DNA of 64,000 bases from Phaeospirillum tilakii (lineage in GTDB: Bacteria; Pseudomonadota; Alphaproteobacteria; Rhodospirillales; Magnetospirillaceae). This document shows, piece by piece, positions 17,096 through 25,196 of this stretch; position 1 is the first letter of the stretch; each line of letters opens with the position of its first letter. The position numbers were made by a program, and so were the translations under genes. The notes below the pieces were generated by a model. The model did no database searches. It was given only the letters and a program-made list of their open reading frames with translations, and had not been told where the DNA came from. Where the stretch lies: contig NZ_JBHUIY010000010.1 in assembly GCF_042683125.1 (NCBI RefSeq), positions 1 through 64,000 of the forward strand, written 5' to 3'.

Positions 17096-17252
17096 GATGG
17101 TGCCAGTTCGCGCCGGGGAGAGGGGCGTGCGGACACCCGGGCAGCGTCGCGATGATGGTATCGAAAAAATGAGGGGTTTGGGGAGCTTTGCTCCCCAAGC
17201 GGGGTGGCGGGGCGGCAGCCCTGCCCAACACAACGCGGCGCCCGACGAGAAA
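17096..17252. other. Spacer between CRISPR leader and pstS paralogue
   Basis: No coding potential was seen, and no remnant of cas2 or cas1, which would be expected here in a canonical locus. It contains repeat B2. Confidence 0.6.
17163..17225 (-). repeat. Intergenic repeat B2 (half element), terminator-like
   Basis: Plus-strand order is AAAAAATGAGGGG, hairpin TTGGGGAGC-TTT-GCTCCCCAA, GCGGGGT, then hairpin GGCGGGGCGGCAGCCCTGCC. Read on the minus strand it places two hairpins and a CCCCTCATTTTTT run 28 nt after the pstS-paralogue stop, so it probably terminates the pst operon. Confidence 0.75.
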
Positions 17253-18269
17253 CTACCGCACCCGGTCGAGGCTGGCGCGGGCGGCCTGGGTGACGGTTGG
17301 CGGCAGGGGGATGTAGCCGAGGGCGGCGGCGGTGGTCTGTCCCTCGCCGAGGCCGAAGGCGACGAAGGCGCGCAGGGCGGCGGCGCGGGTGGGATCGTCA
17401 TAGCCGGCCCGCAGCAGCAGCCAGGAATAGGTGACGATCGGGTAGGCCTGGGCCCCGGTGGGGGCATCGAGCGGGGCAATGGGGTCGGCGCCGCCGGCCA
17501 GGGCGGCGGTACCGGCGGCGCGGCTGGGGCGGACGAAGGCCCCGGCGGCGTTTTGCAGCGCGGCCATCGGCAGGCCGAGTCGTTCGGCGAAGCCGTATTC
17601 GACATAGCCGATCGACCAGTCGCTGATGCGCAGGCGGGCGGAGACGGCTTCGTTGCCGCGTGCCTTCATCACCGCGCCGGGCCAGGCGATGGTCTTGCCG
17701 GTGCCGAGACGGGCCTCGCGCCAGAGCGGACTGGCGGCGGCGAGGGCGCGGGTGAAGGCGGCGGTGGTGCCGCTGGCCTCCTGGCGCACCACCACCGCGA
17801 TCGAGCGGTGGGGCAGTTTGAGGCCGGGATTGGCGGCGACCAGCGCCGGATCGTCCCAGAAGCGGATCCGCCCGGCGAAGATGCCGGCGGTGGCGTCGGC
17901 CGGCAGGCGCAGGTCCCCTTGGAGGCCGGGCAGGTTGTAGGCCACCACCACCATCCCGGCGGTGGCGGGGACCAGCACCAGCCCGTGGCCGGCGCGGGCG
18001 GCCTCCGGCGGGCTGGGCGGCTGGTCGCTGGCGCCGAAATCGACCGCGTCGGCGAGGAAGCGGGCGAGGCCCTCGCCGCTGCCGACGCTGGCATAGGACA
18101 CCGTCACCCCGGGATGGTGGGCCTGGAAATCCTCGGCCAGCCGCAGGTAGAGCGGGGCGGGGAAGCTGGCTCCCGCCCCGGTCAGCGCCAGGGTCTCGGC
18201 CCGCGCCGGGGCGGCGAGGGCGCAGGCCAGGGCCAGCAGGCCGAGGCCGGGCAGCGGAAACCAGCGCAT
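17253..18269 (-). CDS. Second phosphate-binding periplasmic protein (PstS paralogue)
   Basis: The 338-residue secreted protein has a signal peptide ending APARAE, followed by LALTGAGASFPAPLYLRLAEDF, the PstS phosphate-loop opening. Further PstS-type motifs are VGSGEGLARFL, DFGASDQPPSP and RQEASGTTAAFTRAL. It binds a phosphate-like anion for an ABC importer. It differs clearly in sequence from the pstS at the other end of the operon, so it may have another affinity or bind a different oxyanion. It lies 16 nt after pstB on the same strand and is the last gene of the operon. Confidence 0.88.
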   Translation of the reverse strand: MRWFPLPGLGLLALACALAAPARAETLALTGAGASFPAPLYLRLAEDFQAHHPGVTVSYASVGSGEGLARFLADAVDFGASDQPPSPPEAARAGHGLVLVPATAGMVVVAYNLPGLQGDLRLPADATAGIFAGRIRFWDDPALVAANPGLKLPHRSIAVVVRQEASGTTAAFTRALAAASPLWREARLGTGKTIAWPGAVMKARGNEAVSARLRISDWSIGYVEYGFAERLGLPMAALQNAAGAFVRPSRAAGTAALAGGADPIAPLDAPTGAQAYPIVTYSWLLLRAGYDDPTRAAALRAFVAFGLGEGQTTAAALGYIPLPPTVTQAARASLDRVR

Positions 18270-18285
18270 CGCCGCCTCCCCTGGC

Positions 18286-19116
18286 TCAGCTGAACTCGCC
18301 GCGAATGTATTCCTTGGTCAGCTTCTCGCGCGGATCGTGGAAGATCTGGCGGGTCTCGCCGACCTCGACCAGATAGCCGGTGCGGCCGCCCTGCGAGATA
18401 TCGACCGAGAAGAACGCTGTGATGTCGGCGACGCGGGTGGCCTGCTGCATGTTATGGGTCACCATCGCGATGGTGTAATCCTGCTTCAGCTCCAGCATCA
18501 GCTCCTCGATCCGGCGGGTGGCGATCGGGTCGAGCGCCGAGCAGGGCTCGTCCATCAGCAGCACCGACGGCTCGGTGGCGACGGCGCGGGCGATGCACAG
18601 GCGCTGTTGCTGGCCGCCCGACAGCGACAGGCCGCTGGCCTTCAGCTTGTCCTTGACCTCGTCCCACAGCGCGGCGCGGCGCAGCGCCAGTTCGACCTTT
18701 TCGTCAAGGTCGCCCTTGAAGCGGTTGAGCCGCAGGCCGAAGGCGACGTTGTCGTAGATGCTCATCGAGAACGGGTTGGGCTGCTGGAACACCATGCCGA
18801 TGTAGCGCCGCACCACCACCGGGTTGACCTTGGGGTGATAGATGTCGCTGCCGAGGAAGTGGACGTTGCCGGCCAGCGAGAAGCCCCGCACCATGTCGTT
18901 CATGCGGTTGAGGCTGCGCAGCACCGTGCTCTTGCCACAGCCGGACGGGCCGATGAAGCCGGTGATCTTGCCCTTCTCGATCTGGATCGCGCTGTCGCGC
19001 ACCGCCAGGAACGAGCCGTAATGGATCTGGTCGATCCGGACGTCGATGGCGACCGGATTGGCGCCGGGGGTGACGGTGTCGGCGCCCGGGGTGATGTTCT
19101 GTTCGATCGCGGCCAT
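18286..19116 (-). CDS. pstB: Phosphate ABC transporter ATPase
   Basis: PstB is the cytosolic ATPase of the high-affinity phosphate importer. The 276-residue protein has Walker A GPSGCGKST, the Q-loop MVFQQPNPF, the signature LSGGQQQRLCIARA, Walker B VLLMDEPCSALDP and a switch His in MVTHNMQQATRVAD. The length and the ending DPREKLTKEYIRGEFS are those of canonical PstB. The ATG at 19116 follows AAGGGAG. It lies 16 nt after pstA. Downstream, where phoU is common, there is a second pstS instead. Confidence 0.97.
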   Translation of the reverse strand: MAAIEQNITPGADTVTPGANPVAIDVRIDQIHYGSFLAVRDSAIQIEKGKITGFIGPSGCGKSTVLRSLNRMNDMVRGFSLAGNVHFLGSDIYHPKVNPVVVRRYIGMVFQQPNPFSMSIYDNVAFGLRLNRFKGDLDEKVELALRRAALWDEVKDKLKASGLSLSGGQQQRLCIARAVATEPSVLLMDEPCSALDPIATRRIEELMLELKQDYTIAMVTHNMQQATRVADITAFFSVDISQGGRTGYLVEVGETRQIFHDPREKLTKEYIRGEFS

Positions 19117-19132
19117 GTCGCGCGCTCCCTTG

Positions 19133-20026
19133 CTAGACCTTCGGGCGCCCGATCAGGCGCGAGGTGATGTTGAACAGCAGGACGATCAGCACCAGCACCA
19201 GCGAGGCGGCCCAGGCCAGCTCGATCTGGTTGTCGAACGGCATGCTGGAGAAGTTGTAGATCAGGATCGACAGCGAGGCGGTCGGCTCACCCAGGCTGGT
19301 CAGCCAGTAATTGCTGAACAGGGCGGTGAACAGCAGCGGGGCGGATTCGCCGGCGACGCGGGCCACCGCCAGCATCACCCCGGTCAGGATCCCGGGCAGG
19401 GCGGTCGGCAGCACCACCTGCCAGATCATCTGGCTGTGGGTGCAGCCCATCCCCAGCGCGGCGTCCTTCATCTTGCGCGGCACCATCGCCATCGCCTCGG
19501 CGGCGGTCAGGATCACGGTGGGCAGCATCAGCACCGCCAGCGCGAGGCCGCCGGCCAGCGCGGAATAGCGCCCCATCGTCAGCACCACCGCGGCGTAGAC
19601 GAACACCCCGGCCAGGATCGAGGGGAAGCCGGTCAGCACCTTGGCGACGAAGCGGGTGGTGCCGGCCAGCCGGCTGTCGGGGCCGATCTCGGCCAGATAG
19701 ACCGCCGCCAGGATCCCGAGCGGGATGCTGACCACCGAGGCCAGCGCCACCATCACCAGGGTGCCGAGGATGGCGTTGCCGAAGCCGCCGCCCAGCTCGA
19801 ACCCGGCCGGGGGCAGCTCGGTGAACAATTCGAGCCCGAGCCGGGCGCCGCCGGTGCCGATCAGCATCACCAGCACCGAGATCAGCGGCACGGCGGCGGC
19901 CAGCGCCACCACCCAGGTCAGGCCGGACAGCAGCAGGTTCTTGATCTCGCGCGGCTCGGTCAGCGAGCGGTGCAGCCGGGGCGGCGCGGCCCGGTCGGCG
20001 GCGAGGGAGGTGTCGATCGCGGTCAT
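19133..20026 (-). CDS. pstA: Phosphate ABC transporter permease
   Basis: The 297-residue inner-membrane protein has six hydrophobic helices, starting with LLLSGLTWVVALAAAVPLISVLVM. The binding-protein-dependent transport signature loop is KDAALGMGCTHSQMIWQVVLPTALPGILTG, which contacts PstB. It also has a typical IYLAEIGP-like segment (AAVYLAEIGPDSR). The ATG at 20026 overlaps the pstC stop by 4 nt. With PstC it forms the channel. Confidence 0.95.
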   Translation of the reverse strand: MTAIDTSLAADRAAPPRLHRSLTEPREIKNLLLSGLTWVVALAAAVPLISVLVMLIGTGGARLGLELFTELPPAGFELGGGFGNAILGTLVMVALASVVSIPLGILAAVYLAEIGPDSRLAGTTRFVAKVLTGFPSILAGVFVYAAVVLTMGRYSALAGGLALAVLMLPTVILTAAEAMAMVPRKMKDAALGMGCTHSQMIWQVVLPTALPGILTGVMLAVARVAGESAPLLFTALFSNYWLTSLGEPTASLSILIYNFSSMPFDNQIELAWAASLVLVLIVLLFNITSRLIGRPKV

Positions 20027-21000
20027 GATTTCCCCGAAATCCGGCGTTGGGTGAGGGCCAGCAGCAGGTTGCCGGCGATGTTGACCAGCAGCGTGATCGC
20101 CAGCAGCACCAGGGCGGCGTACATCAGGGCGCCGACCTCGACCTCGCCCGCCTCGGGGAAGTGCGAGGCCAGCAGCGAGGCCAGGGTGTCGCCCGGCGAG
20201 AACAGGCTGAGGCTGATCTGGTTGGAATTGCCGATCAGCATGGCGAGCGCCATCGTCTCGCCCAGGGCGCGGCCGAAGCCCAGCACCAGGGCGGAGAAGA
20301 TCCCGCCGGCGGCGGTCGGCAGCAGCACCTTGAGGATCGCCTCCCACTTGGTGGCGCCCATCCCGTAGGCGGCCTCCTTGGTGCGGTAGGGGATCGATTG
20401 CAGCGCGTCCTGGGAAATCGCGGTGATGGTCGGCAGCACCATGATCGCCAGCACGATGGTGGCGGGCAGCAGGCCGGGACCGCTCAGCGTGGTGCCGAAG
20501 AACGGCAGCCAGCCCAGCTCGGCATTGAGCCAGTCGGCCAGCGGACGGATGGTCGGGATCACCACGAAGATGCCCCACAGGCCGAACACCACGCTGGGGA
20601 TCGCGGCCAGCATCTCGATCACGGTGCGGAACAGCACGGCGAGGCGCGGCGGCAGGAAATCCTGGGTCAGGAAGATCGCCACCGTCAGCCCGAAGAAGCC
20701 GGCCACGCCCAGCGCCAGCAGCGAGGAATACAGCGTGCCCCAGATCTCGGGCAGGATGCCGAACGAGCGGTTCGACACGTCCCAGGCCGAATCGGTCAGG
20801 AAGGCGAAGTGGTGCTCGCCGATCGCCGGCAGCGCCTTGACCCCGATTTTCCACAGGATGTAGGCCAGCAGCAGGATCAGGGCGGCGGCGGCGACCAGCG
20901 CGAGGGAGCGGAAGGCGCGGTCGGCCAGATGGTCGAACGCCGAGGGCGGCCGGGTGAGGGCGCCTTCCGGCAAGGCGGCGGAGAACGGCTCGGATGACAT
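20023..21000 (-). CDS. pstC: Phosphate ABC transporter permease
   Basis: The 325-residue membrane subunit has a first helix at SLALVAAAALILLLAYILWKIG. A periplasmic loop follows with FAFLTDSAWDVSNRSFGILPEIWGTL, typical of PstC. The ABC-contact loop is KEAAYGMGATKWEAILKVLLPTAAGGI. The ATG at 21000 is chosen because the frame upstream (to 21306) is not protein-like and runs into pstS. The gap to the pstS stop is 86 nt of GC-rich sequence, which may hold a processing or attenuating hairpin. Confidence 0.95.
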   Translation of the reverse strand: MSSEPFSAALPEGALTRPPSAFDHLADRAFRSLALVAAAALILLLAYILWKIGVKALPAIGEHHFAFLTDSAWDVSNRSFGILPEIWGTLYSSLLALGVAGFFGLTVAIFLTQDFLPPRLAVLFRTVIEMLAAIPSVVFGLWGIFVVIPTIRPLADWLNAELGWLPFFGTTLSGPGLLPATIVLAIMVLPTITAISQDALQSIPYRTKEAAYGMGATKWEAILKVLLPTAAGGIFSALVLGFGRALGETMALAMLIGNSNQISLSLFSPGDTLASLLASHFPEAGEVEVGALMYAALVLLAITLLVNIAGNLLLALTQRRISGKS

Positions 21001-21086
21001 GGGGTGGCCTTTGTCCCGGGAGCGGGGAAGGGCGGGGGCGGGCGGCGGCCGCTGCCGGCCCGTCGCCCGCCCTCGCCCGGAGCGGG

Positions 21087-22124
21087 TTACTGGATCGCGG
21101 CCGAGGCGGCGCGGACCTTGGCGACGATGTTGGCCGGCAGCGGGATGTAGCCCATCGCATCCGCCGCCTTCTGCCCGTCGGTCAGGCCGTATTCGACCAG
21201 CTTGCGCAGGATCTCGGCCTTCTTCGGGTCCTGGTGCTGGTAGAACAGCATCCAGGTGAACGAGGCGATCGGATAGGCCTCGGCGCCGTCGGGGTCGGGG
21301 ATCCACATCCGCAGGTCGGTGTCGCTCGGCGGCTGGGCGCCGGCCAGGGCGGCCTTGCCCGAGGCCTCGCCGGCGGCGACGAACTTGCCGGCCTTGTTCT
21401 CGAGCAGGGCGGTCTCGGCTTTGGTCAGCTTGGCGTAGCCATATTCGATGTAGCCGATCGCGCCGGGGGTCTGCTTGACGGTGGCGGTGACGCCGTCATT
21501 CTTGGGGGCGGCGACGAACTTGGGCGATTTCGGCCACTGCACGGTGGTGCCGGTGCCGACCTCCTGCTTGAAGGCCGGGCTGATCGCCGCCAGATGCTGG
21601 GTGAAGTTGTAGGTGGTGCCCGAGCTGTCGGAACGCAGCACCACGGTGATCGGCAGATCGGGCAGCTTGAGGCCCGGATTGGCCTCGGCGATCGCCGGAT
21701 CGTTCCACTTGGTGACGCTGCCGCTGAAGATGCCGGCATAGGCGGCGCGGGTCAGCTTCAGCCCCTTGATCCCGCCCGGCAGGTTGTAGGCCAGCACGAT
21801 CTCGCCGGCGGTCATCGGCAGCAGCACCGCGCCGCCCTCGACCCGGGCGATTTCCTCGTCCTTCATCGCCGCGTCGCTGGCGGCGAAATCGACCGTCTTG
21901 TTGATGAAGTCCTGGATGCCGGCGCCGCTGCCCTTGGCCTGATAATCGACCGTCACCCCGGGGGTGTGCTTGCTGAAATCCTTCAGCCAGGCCGAATAGA
22001 TCGGGAAGGGGAAGCTCGCCCCCGACCCGACCAGACGCAAATCCTCGGCCCGGGCCGGCGCGGTCGCCGCGGTCAGCGCCACGCCCAGGGCAAGACAAAG
22101 GGCGGTCGGTTTGAAGATCGTCAT
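21087..22124 (-). CDS. pstS: Phosphate-binding periplasmic protein
   Basis: The 345-residue protein has a signal peptide (MTIFKPTALCLALGVALTAATAPARAE), then LRLVGSGASFPFPIYSAWLKDF, DYQAKGSGAGIQDF, DFAASDAAMKDEE and VLRSDSSGTTYNFTQHL. All are canonical PstS phosphate-contact segments. As first gene of the operon it should be the most abundant product. The ATG at 22124 follows AAGGGGACACCGC. A promoter is expected in the AT-rich stretch 22260-22370. Confidence 0.96.
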   Translation of the reverse strand: MTIFKPTALCLALGVALTAATAPARAEDLRLVGSGASFPFPIYSAWLKDFSKHTPGVTVDYQAKGSGAGIQDFINKTVDFAASDAAMKDEEIARVEGGAVLLPMTAGEIVLAYNLPGGIKGLKLTRAAYAGIFSGSVTKWNDPAIAEANPGLKLPDLPITVVLRSDSSGTTYNFTQHLAAISPAFKQEVGTGTTVQWPKSPKFVAAPKNDGVTATVKQTPGAIGYIEYGYAKLTKAETALLENKAGKFVAAGEASGKAALAGAQPPSDTDLRMWIPDPDGAEAYPIASFTWMLFYQHQDPKKAEILRKLVEYGLTDGQKAADAMGYIPLPANIVAKVRAASAAIQ

Positions 22125-22458
22125 GCGGTGTCCCCTTGGTTCCGTTTAGAAGTCGCGTTCCGGCGAAGCGAGCCGGGCGAGCCACGCCCCAGACCTTTGG
22201 AGAATATCCTTCGTCATGGGTCATTTTCCTGCGCCGCGCGGCCCGGGATGTCGGGGGAGTAGGTAGCGGAAAGCGGTCCGGTTATTTGTGAAATATATGT
22301 TTAGATTTCCAATCTCCTTGGATCGCTTTGAATTGCGTTGTTTTTTGTGGTGAAAATTTCACAAAACCGCCATGGGAGCGTCACGAAGGGGCGGAAGCCG
22401 GTTCCCTTTGGCGACCAGCGGCTCTAGGATCCCGGCGCGAGCGGAACAGGTGGACCAA
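22125..22458. other. Divergent control region between pstS and flavoprotein gene
   Basis: This 334-bp region has an AT-rich core at 22278-22372 in an otherwise GC-rich genome, so promoters for pstS (minus) and possibly the flavoprotein (plus) are likely here. I could not place a convincing pair of TGTCA half-sites for a Pho box. An inverted repeat at 22350-22362 is listed separately. Confidence 0.5.
22350..22362. promoter_or_regulatory. Inverted repeat GTGAAA-A-TTTCAC
   Basis: A perfect 6-bp dyad with one central base lies in the AT-rich core between pstS and the flavoprotein gene. A related TTGTGAAATAT lies about 65 bp to the left. It has the size of a dimeric repressor operator. The regulator is unknown. 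Confidence 0.35.
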
Positions 22459-23676
22459 ATGGACGCGGAAGTGGCGGTGATCGGGGCCGGGCCGGCCGGG
22501 CTGATGGCGGCGCAGCGTCTGGCCGAACGCGGCCACGCCGTCGCCCTCTACGAGGCCCAGCCGACTCCCGGCCGCAAGCTGCTGCGCGCCGGCAAGGGCG
22601 GGCTCAACCTGACCCATGGCGAGCCGGCCGAACGCTTCCTCACCCGCTACGGCGCCCGCGCCGGCCGCCTCGCCCCGCTGCTGGCGGCGTTCGGCCCGGC
22701 CGAACTGCGCGCCTGGGCCGCCGATCTCGGTATCGAAACCTTCGTCGGCAGTTCCGGCCGGGTGTTCCCGCGCGTGATGAAGGCGGCGCCGTTGCTGCGG
22801 GCGTGGCTGGGCCGGCTGGCCGATCTCGGCGTCACCCTCCATCCCCGTCACCGCTGGCTGGGCTGGACCGAGGACGGCGCCCTCAGCTTCACCACCCCCG
22901 ACGGGCCGCGCACGGTGCGGCCGGCGGCAACGGTGCTGGCGCTCGGCGGCGCCTCCTGGCCCCGGCTCGGCAGCGACGGCGCTTGGGTCGGGCCGTTGAC
23001 CGCAGCCGGCCTCGCCATCGCCCCCCTGCGCCCGGCCAATTGCGGTTTCGATTGCGACTGGAGCCCCGCCTTCGCCGCCCGCGCCGCCGGCAGCCGCCTC
23101 GCCCCGGTCACCTTCAGCTTCGCCGGCCAGTCGCGGCGCGGCGAACTGACCCTGACCGCCAGCGGGATAGAGGGCGGTCTGGTCTATGCCTTCGCCGCCG
23201 CCCTGCGCGACGCGCTGGAACAGACCGGTGCCGCCGCGCCGACCCTCGATCTGCTGCCCGACTGGCCGGCCGCGCGGGTGGCGGCGGCGCTGGCCCGCCC
23301 ACGCGGCGCCCGCTCGTTCTCGACCTTCCTGCGCAAGGTGCTGCCGCCGCTCGCCGCCCCGGCGGTCGGCCTGCTGCGCGAATGCCTGCCGGCCGAGGCC
23401 CTCGCCGATCCCGCCGCCCTGGCGTCAGGCATCAAGGGGCTGCCGCTGCCGCTGCGCCGGCCCCGCCCGCTGGCCGAGGCGATCTCCACCGCCGGCGGCG
23501 TCGATTTCGCCGAGATGGATGACGGGTTGATGGTCCGCACGCGGCCGGGATTGTTCCTCGCCGGCGAGATGCTGGATTGGGAGGCGCCGACCGGGGGCTA
23601 TCTGCTGACCGCCTGTTTCGCCACCGGCGCCGCCGCCGGGAGCGCGGCGGCCGATTGGGTCGAGCGGCCGGCGTAG
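22459..23676 (+). CDS. Flavoprotein of the HI0933/BaiN-like family (TIGR03862-type)
   Basis: The 405-residue protein has an N-terminal FAD-binding dinucleotide fold, VAVIGAGPAGLMAAQRLAERG, and the family motif PGRKLLRAGKGGLNLTHGEP. VFPRVMKAAPLLRAW follows, and the C-terminal FAD motif is GLFLAGEMLDWEAPTGGYLLT. These are diagnostic of the HI0933/YhiN flavoprotein family; E. coli members have no firmly assigned reaction, and BaiN is a bile-acid dehydratase relative. ATG 22459 precedes the fold directly; an upstream ATG (22372) would add a non-conserved tail. Repeat B3 follows the stop. Confidence 0.88.
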   Translation: MDAEVAVIGAGPAGLMAAQRLAERGHAVALYEAQPTPGRKLLRAGKGGLNLTHGEPAERFLTRYGARAGRLAPLLAAFGPAELRAWAADLGIETFVGSSGRVFPRVMKAAPLLRAWLGRLADLGVTLHPRHRWLGWTEDGALSFTTPDGPRTVRPAATVLALGGASWPRLGSDGAWVGPLTAAGLAIAPLRPANCGFDCDWSPAFAARAAGSRLAPVTFSFAGQSRRGELTLTASGIEGGLVYAFAAALRDALEQTGAAAPTLDLLPDWPAARVAAALARPRGARSFSTFLRKVLPPLAAPAVGLLRECLPAEALADPAALASGIKGLPLPLRRPRPLAEAISTAGGVDFAEMDDGLMVRTRPGLFLAGEMLDWEAPTGGYLLTACFATGAAAGSAAADWVERPA

Positions 23677-23735
23677 CGGCGGGGTTGCCACCCCGCACCC
23701 CGCTCGGGGCGATGCCCCGAACCCCCTTTGTTTTT
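23677..23735 (+). repeat. Intergenic repeat B3, shared terminator between convergent genes
   Basis: Hairpin GGCGGGG-TTG-CCACCCCG, linker CACCCCGC, hairpin TCGGGGCGATGCCCCGA and ACCCCCTTTGTTTTTAA. It begins at the base after the flavoprotein stop. Its T-run overlaps the stop of the convergent gene at 23734. Confidence 0.8.
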
Positions 23736-23931
23736 AAGCCGCAATACCATGGGCGATCCGCCCCAGGAGGGTTTCGACCTCACGCGCGCCCTCCTCGGTG
23801 TCGAGCAGGTCGAGCGGTCGCCTGCCCCCCAGGCTGGCGGTTGTCCTGAGCAGCCACGCGCGCCCCTTGGCCGGATCGGCAAAGGTCTGTTCGGCCAGGG
23901 TCTCTACCGCAAGGTTCATGACCGTCTCCAT
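23734..23931 (-). CDS. MbcA/ParS/Xre-type antitoxin toxin-binding domain (DUF2384), headless
   Basis: The 65-residue protein consists almost wholly of the C-terminal toxin-binding domain of MbcA/ParS/Xre antitoxins. TFADPAKGRAWLLRTTASLGG, RPLDLLDTEEGAREVETLLG and RIAHGIAA match the family pattern A-F-G-D-x-x-A-x-x-WL...LGG-x-x-PL-x-LL-x-T-x-x-G-A-x-x-V-x-x-x-L-x-R-I-x-x-G. Full-length relatives have an N-terminal HTH domain and a RES-type toxin partner; neither is present here. ATG 23931 or the internal ATG 23919 could start it. It follows a GNAT gene by 11 nt on the same strand. It may be a relic or a stand-alone modulator. Confidence 0.7.
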   Translation of the reverse strand: METVMNLAVETLAEQTFADPAKGRAWLLRTTASLGGRRPLDLLDTEEGAREVETLLGRIAHGIAA

Positions 23932-23942
23932 CCCAAACCGCC

Positions 23943-24506
23943 TCACGGTACGGGCGTTTGGTCGGAGGGCGCAAGCGCGGGGGCGGTTTGCGGCTGGAAA
24001 CCCTTCCGCATCGCGCACCGCCGCGCCACCGGCAGCCCGGCCCGGCCCTCGGCCGCCAGGATCGCCCGCAGGCGCGGGGAGAGCTCCGCCTCGTCCAACG
24101 TGACGAAGCCCAGTCTGCGATAAAACGGTTCGTTCCAGGCGACCGCGCGGAAGGTGGTCAGGGTCAGCGCGTCGATCCCGCGCGCGGCGGCATGGTGCTG
24201 GGCGGCCTCGATCAGGCGCCGCCCGATTCCGCGCCGTTGCTGGTCGGGATGAACCGCGATCTGCCACAGATGCAAGGCATCCCCGGCCGGTTGTCCGTTG
24301 AGGAAGCCCGCCAGCCCGAAGCCGTCCACCTCGGCGACCAGGGCCAGCCCGTCGGCGATCAGGGCGCGATGCTGCTCCGCCGATTGCACCGTGTCATCGG
24401 CAATCCATTCCAGCCCCGGCACCTGCCGGAACAGTTCGCCGGAGCTGCGTTCGATCGCCGGCAACAGCGGGCAGTCGTCGTCGGTGGCGGGTCTGATGTT
24501 CAGCAT
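23943..24506 (-). CDS. GNAT-family N-acetyltransferase
   Basis: The 187-residue cytosolic acyltransferase has acetyl-CoA-binding motif A LWQIAVHPDQQRRGIGRRLIEAA (Q/R-x-x-G-x-G/A) followed by ALTLTTFRAVAWNEPFYRRLGF, typical of GNAT motif B. Substrates of such single-domain GNATs range from amino acids to antibiotics and tRNA. ATG 24506 begins MLNIRPATDDDC, a normal GNAT start. No strong Shine-Dalgarno is visible. The close placement before a DUF2384-like gene raises the possibility of a GNAT-toxin pair, but the sequence looks like a metabolic GNAT. Confidence 0.85.
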   Translation of the reverse strand: MLNIRPATDDDCPLLPAIERSSGELFRQVPGLEWIADDTVQSAEQHRALIADGLALVAEVDGFGLAGFLNGQPAGDALHLWQIAVHPDQQRRGIGRRLIEAAQHHAAARGIDALTLTTFRAVAWNEPFYRRLGFVTLDEAELSPRLRAILAAEGRAGLPVARRCAMRKGFQPQTAPALAPSDQTPVP

Positions 24507-24553
24507 AAGCGGGAGTTTAGCGGGGGTGCCGGAGGGTGTCTCGCCTGTCGGCG

Positions 24554-24607
24554 ATGGGCTGCCGCCCAAACCCGCCTGGGGCGAGCCCCAGACCCCCCTT
24601 GTTTTTG
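24554..24607 (+). repeat. Intergenic repeat B4
   Basis: Hairpin GGGC-TGCC-GCCC, linker AAACCCGCC, hairpin TGGGGC-GA-GCCCCA, then GACCCCCCTTGTTTTTG. It lies between two minus-strand genes, so its terminator orientation (plus) does not match either neighbour. Confidence 0.75.
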
Positions 24608-24631
24608 TCAATGGGGAGATTGCAACGGCGT

Positions 24632-24961
24632 TTAGGTCTGCCGTGGAGGCAATTGTTGCCGCAGACGGTCGAGCAGATTCCGCACGATTTCGATGTCGGT
24701 GTCGGGTGCCGTCGCCTCTGGCGCGGAGATCTCGGCCGCGGCGAGAGTGATTTCTTGTTGCCCTGATGCGTTCTCCAGCCGCGCAGCGTATCGTTTGTTT
24801 GCCGAAGGAAGCTTCTCGACGGCGGTCAAAATGCTATCGAGGGCATCCAGATCACGCTGGGTAAACAGGCTGTTCGTCCAGCCCCGCATGTCCCCGCTCA
24901 GGGGGTAGCGGATGTCGTGCAGGTTGACCACCATCGGGGGCCAAAAAAGCCACCAAACCAT
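24632..24961 (-). CDS. Hypothetical protein in an accessory stretch
   Basis: I do not recognise this 109-residue protein. The N-terminus (MVWWLFWPPMVVNLHDIRYP) is hydrophobic but too short and broken for a clear membrane helix. The middle (TQRDLDALDSILTAVEKLPS) is helical and the C-terminal part (DTDIEIVRNLLDRLRQQLPP) is amphipathic. The start is strongly supported by GAGAGGAGG 6 nt upstream of ATG 24961; an internal ATG at 24934 is weaker. GC is lower than in core genes. It sits among toxin-antitoxin remnants and could be plasmid- or phage-derived. Confidence 0.6.
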   Translation of the reverse strand: MVWWLFWPPMVVNLHDIRYPLSGDMRGWTNSLFTQRDLDALDSILTAVEKLPSANKRYAARLENASGQQEITLAAAEISAPEATAPDTDIEIVRNLLDRLRQQLPPRQT

Positions 24962-25053
24962 CGCGGCCTCCTCTCTCCCTTCAGGCTTGGCGGCTATGTT
25001 ATTTTGGTGGCAATTTTTTCGCCATAAAAAATCATAGGTTTATATTGCTGCCG

Positions 25054-25191
25054 GTGGCGAGTGGAGAGACTCAGGAGGTTCGGTGCGATGTCGAGGACGA
25101 GGGCTTCGCTCTTTTGTGCGGTGGCGATAAAAGTTCCCAGCAGCAGGACATCGAGGCTGCAAAGGCACTGGCCGCAGAATGGAAGGAGTAA
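25054..25191 (+). pseudogene. Remnant of a RelE/HigB-like addiction-module killer protein
   Basis: The frame ending at TAA 25189-25191 reads GFALLCGGDKSSQQQDIEAA then KALAAEWKE. This is the C-terminus of the putative addiction-module killer family (TIGR02683-type), whose members end ...LLCGGDKSTQ-x-x-DI-x-x-A. Only the last 30 or so residues are recognisable. The upstream 16 codons (from GTG 25054) keep the frame but do not match the expected core with its catalytic residues, so about 65 residues are missing. It lies 5 nt before the matching antitoxin start, which is the normal toxin-then-antitoxin order. Confidence 0.75.
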
Positions 25192-25196
25192 ACGAG

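Noticed and set aside
17000..17252. Remnant of cas2 or cas1 between array and pstS paralogue
   Set aside because: I translated the stretch mentally on the minus strand and saw no Cas2-like end; only leader motifs and repeat B2 are evident.
22125..22458. Pho box upstream of pstS
   Set aside because: GTCAT occurs twice near 22212-22226, but the spacing (7 nt) does not fit the 11-nt spacing of PhoB half-sites.
24297..24750. Plus-strand frames opposite the GNAT and hypothetical genes
   Set aside because: They overlap genes with clear family motifs or good ribosome-binding sites on the minus strand and show no domain.
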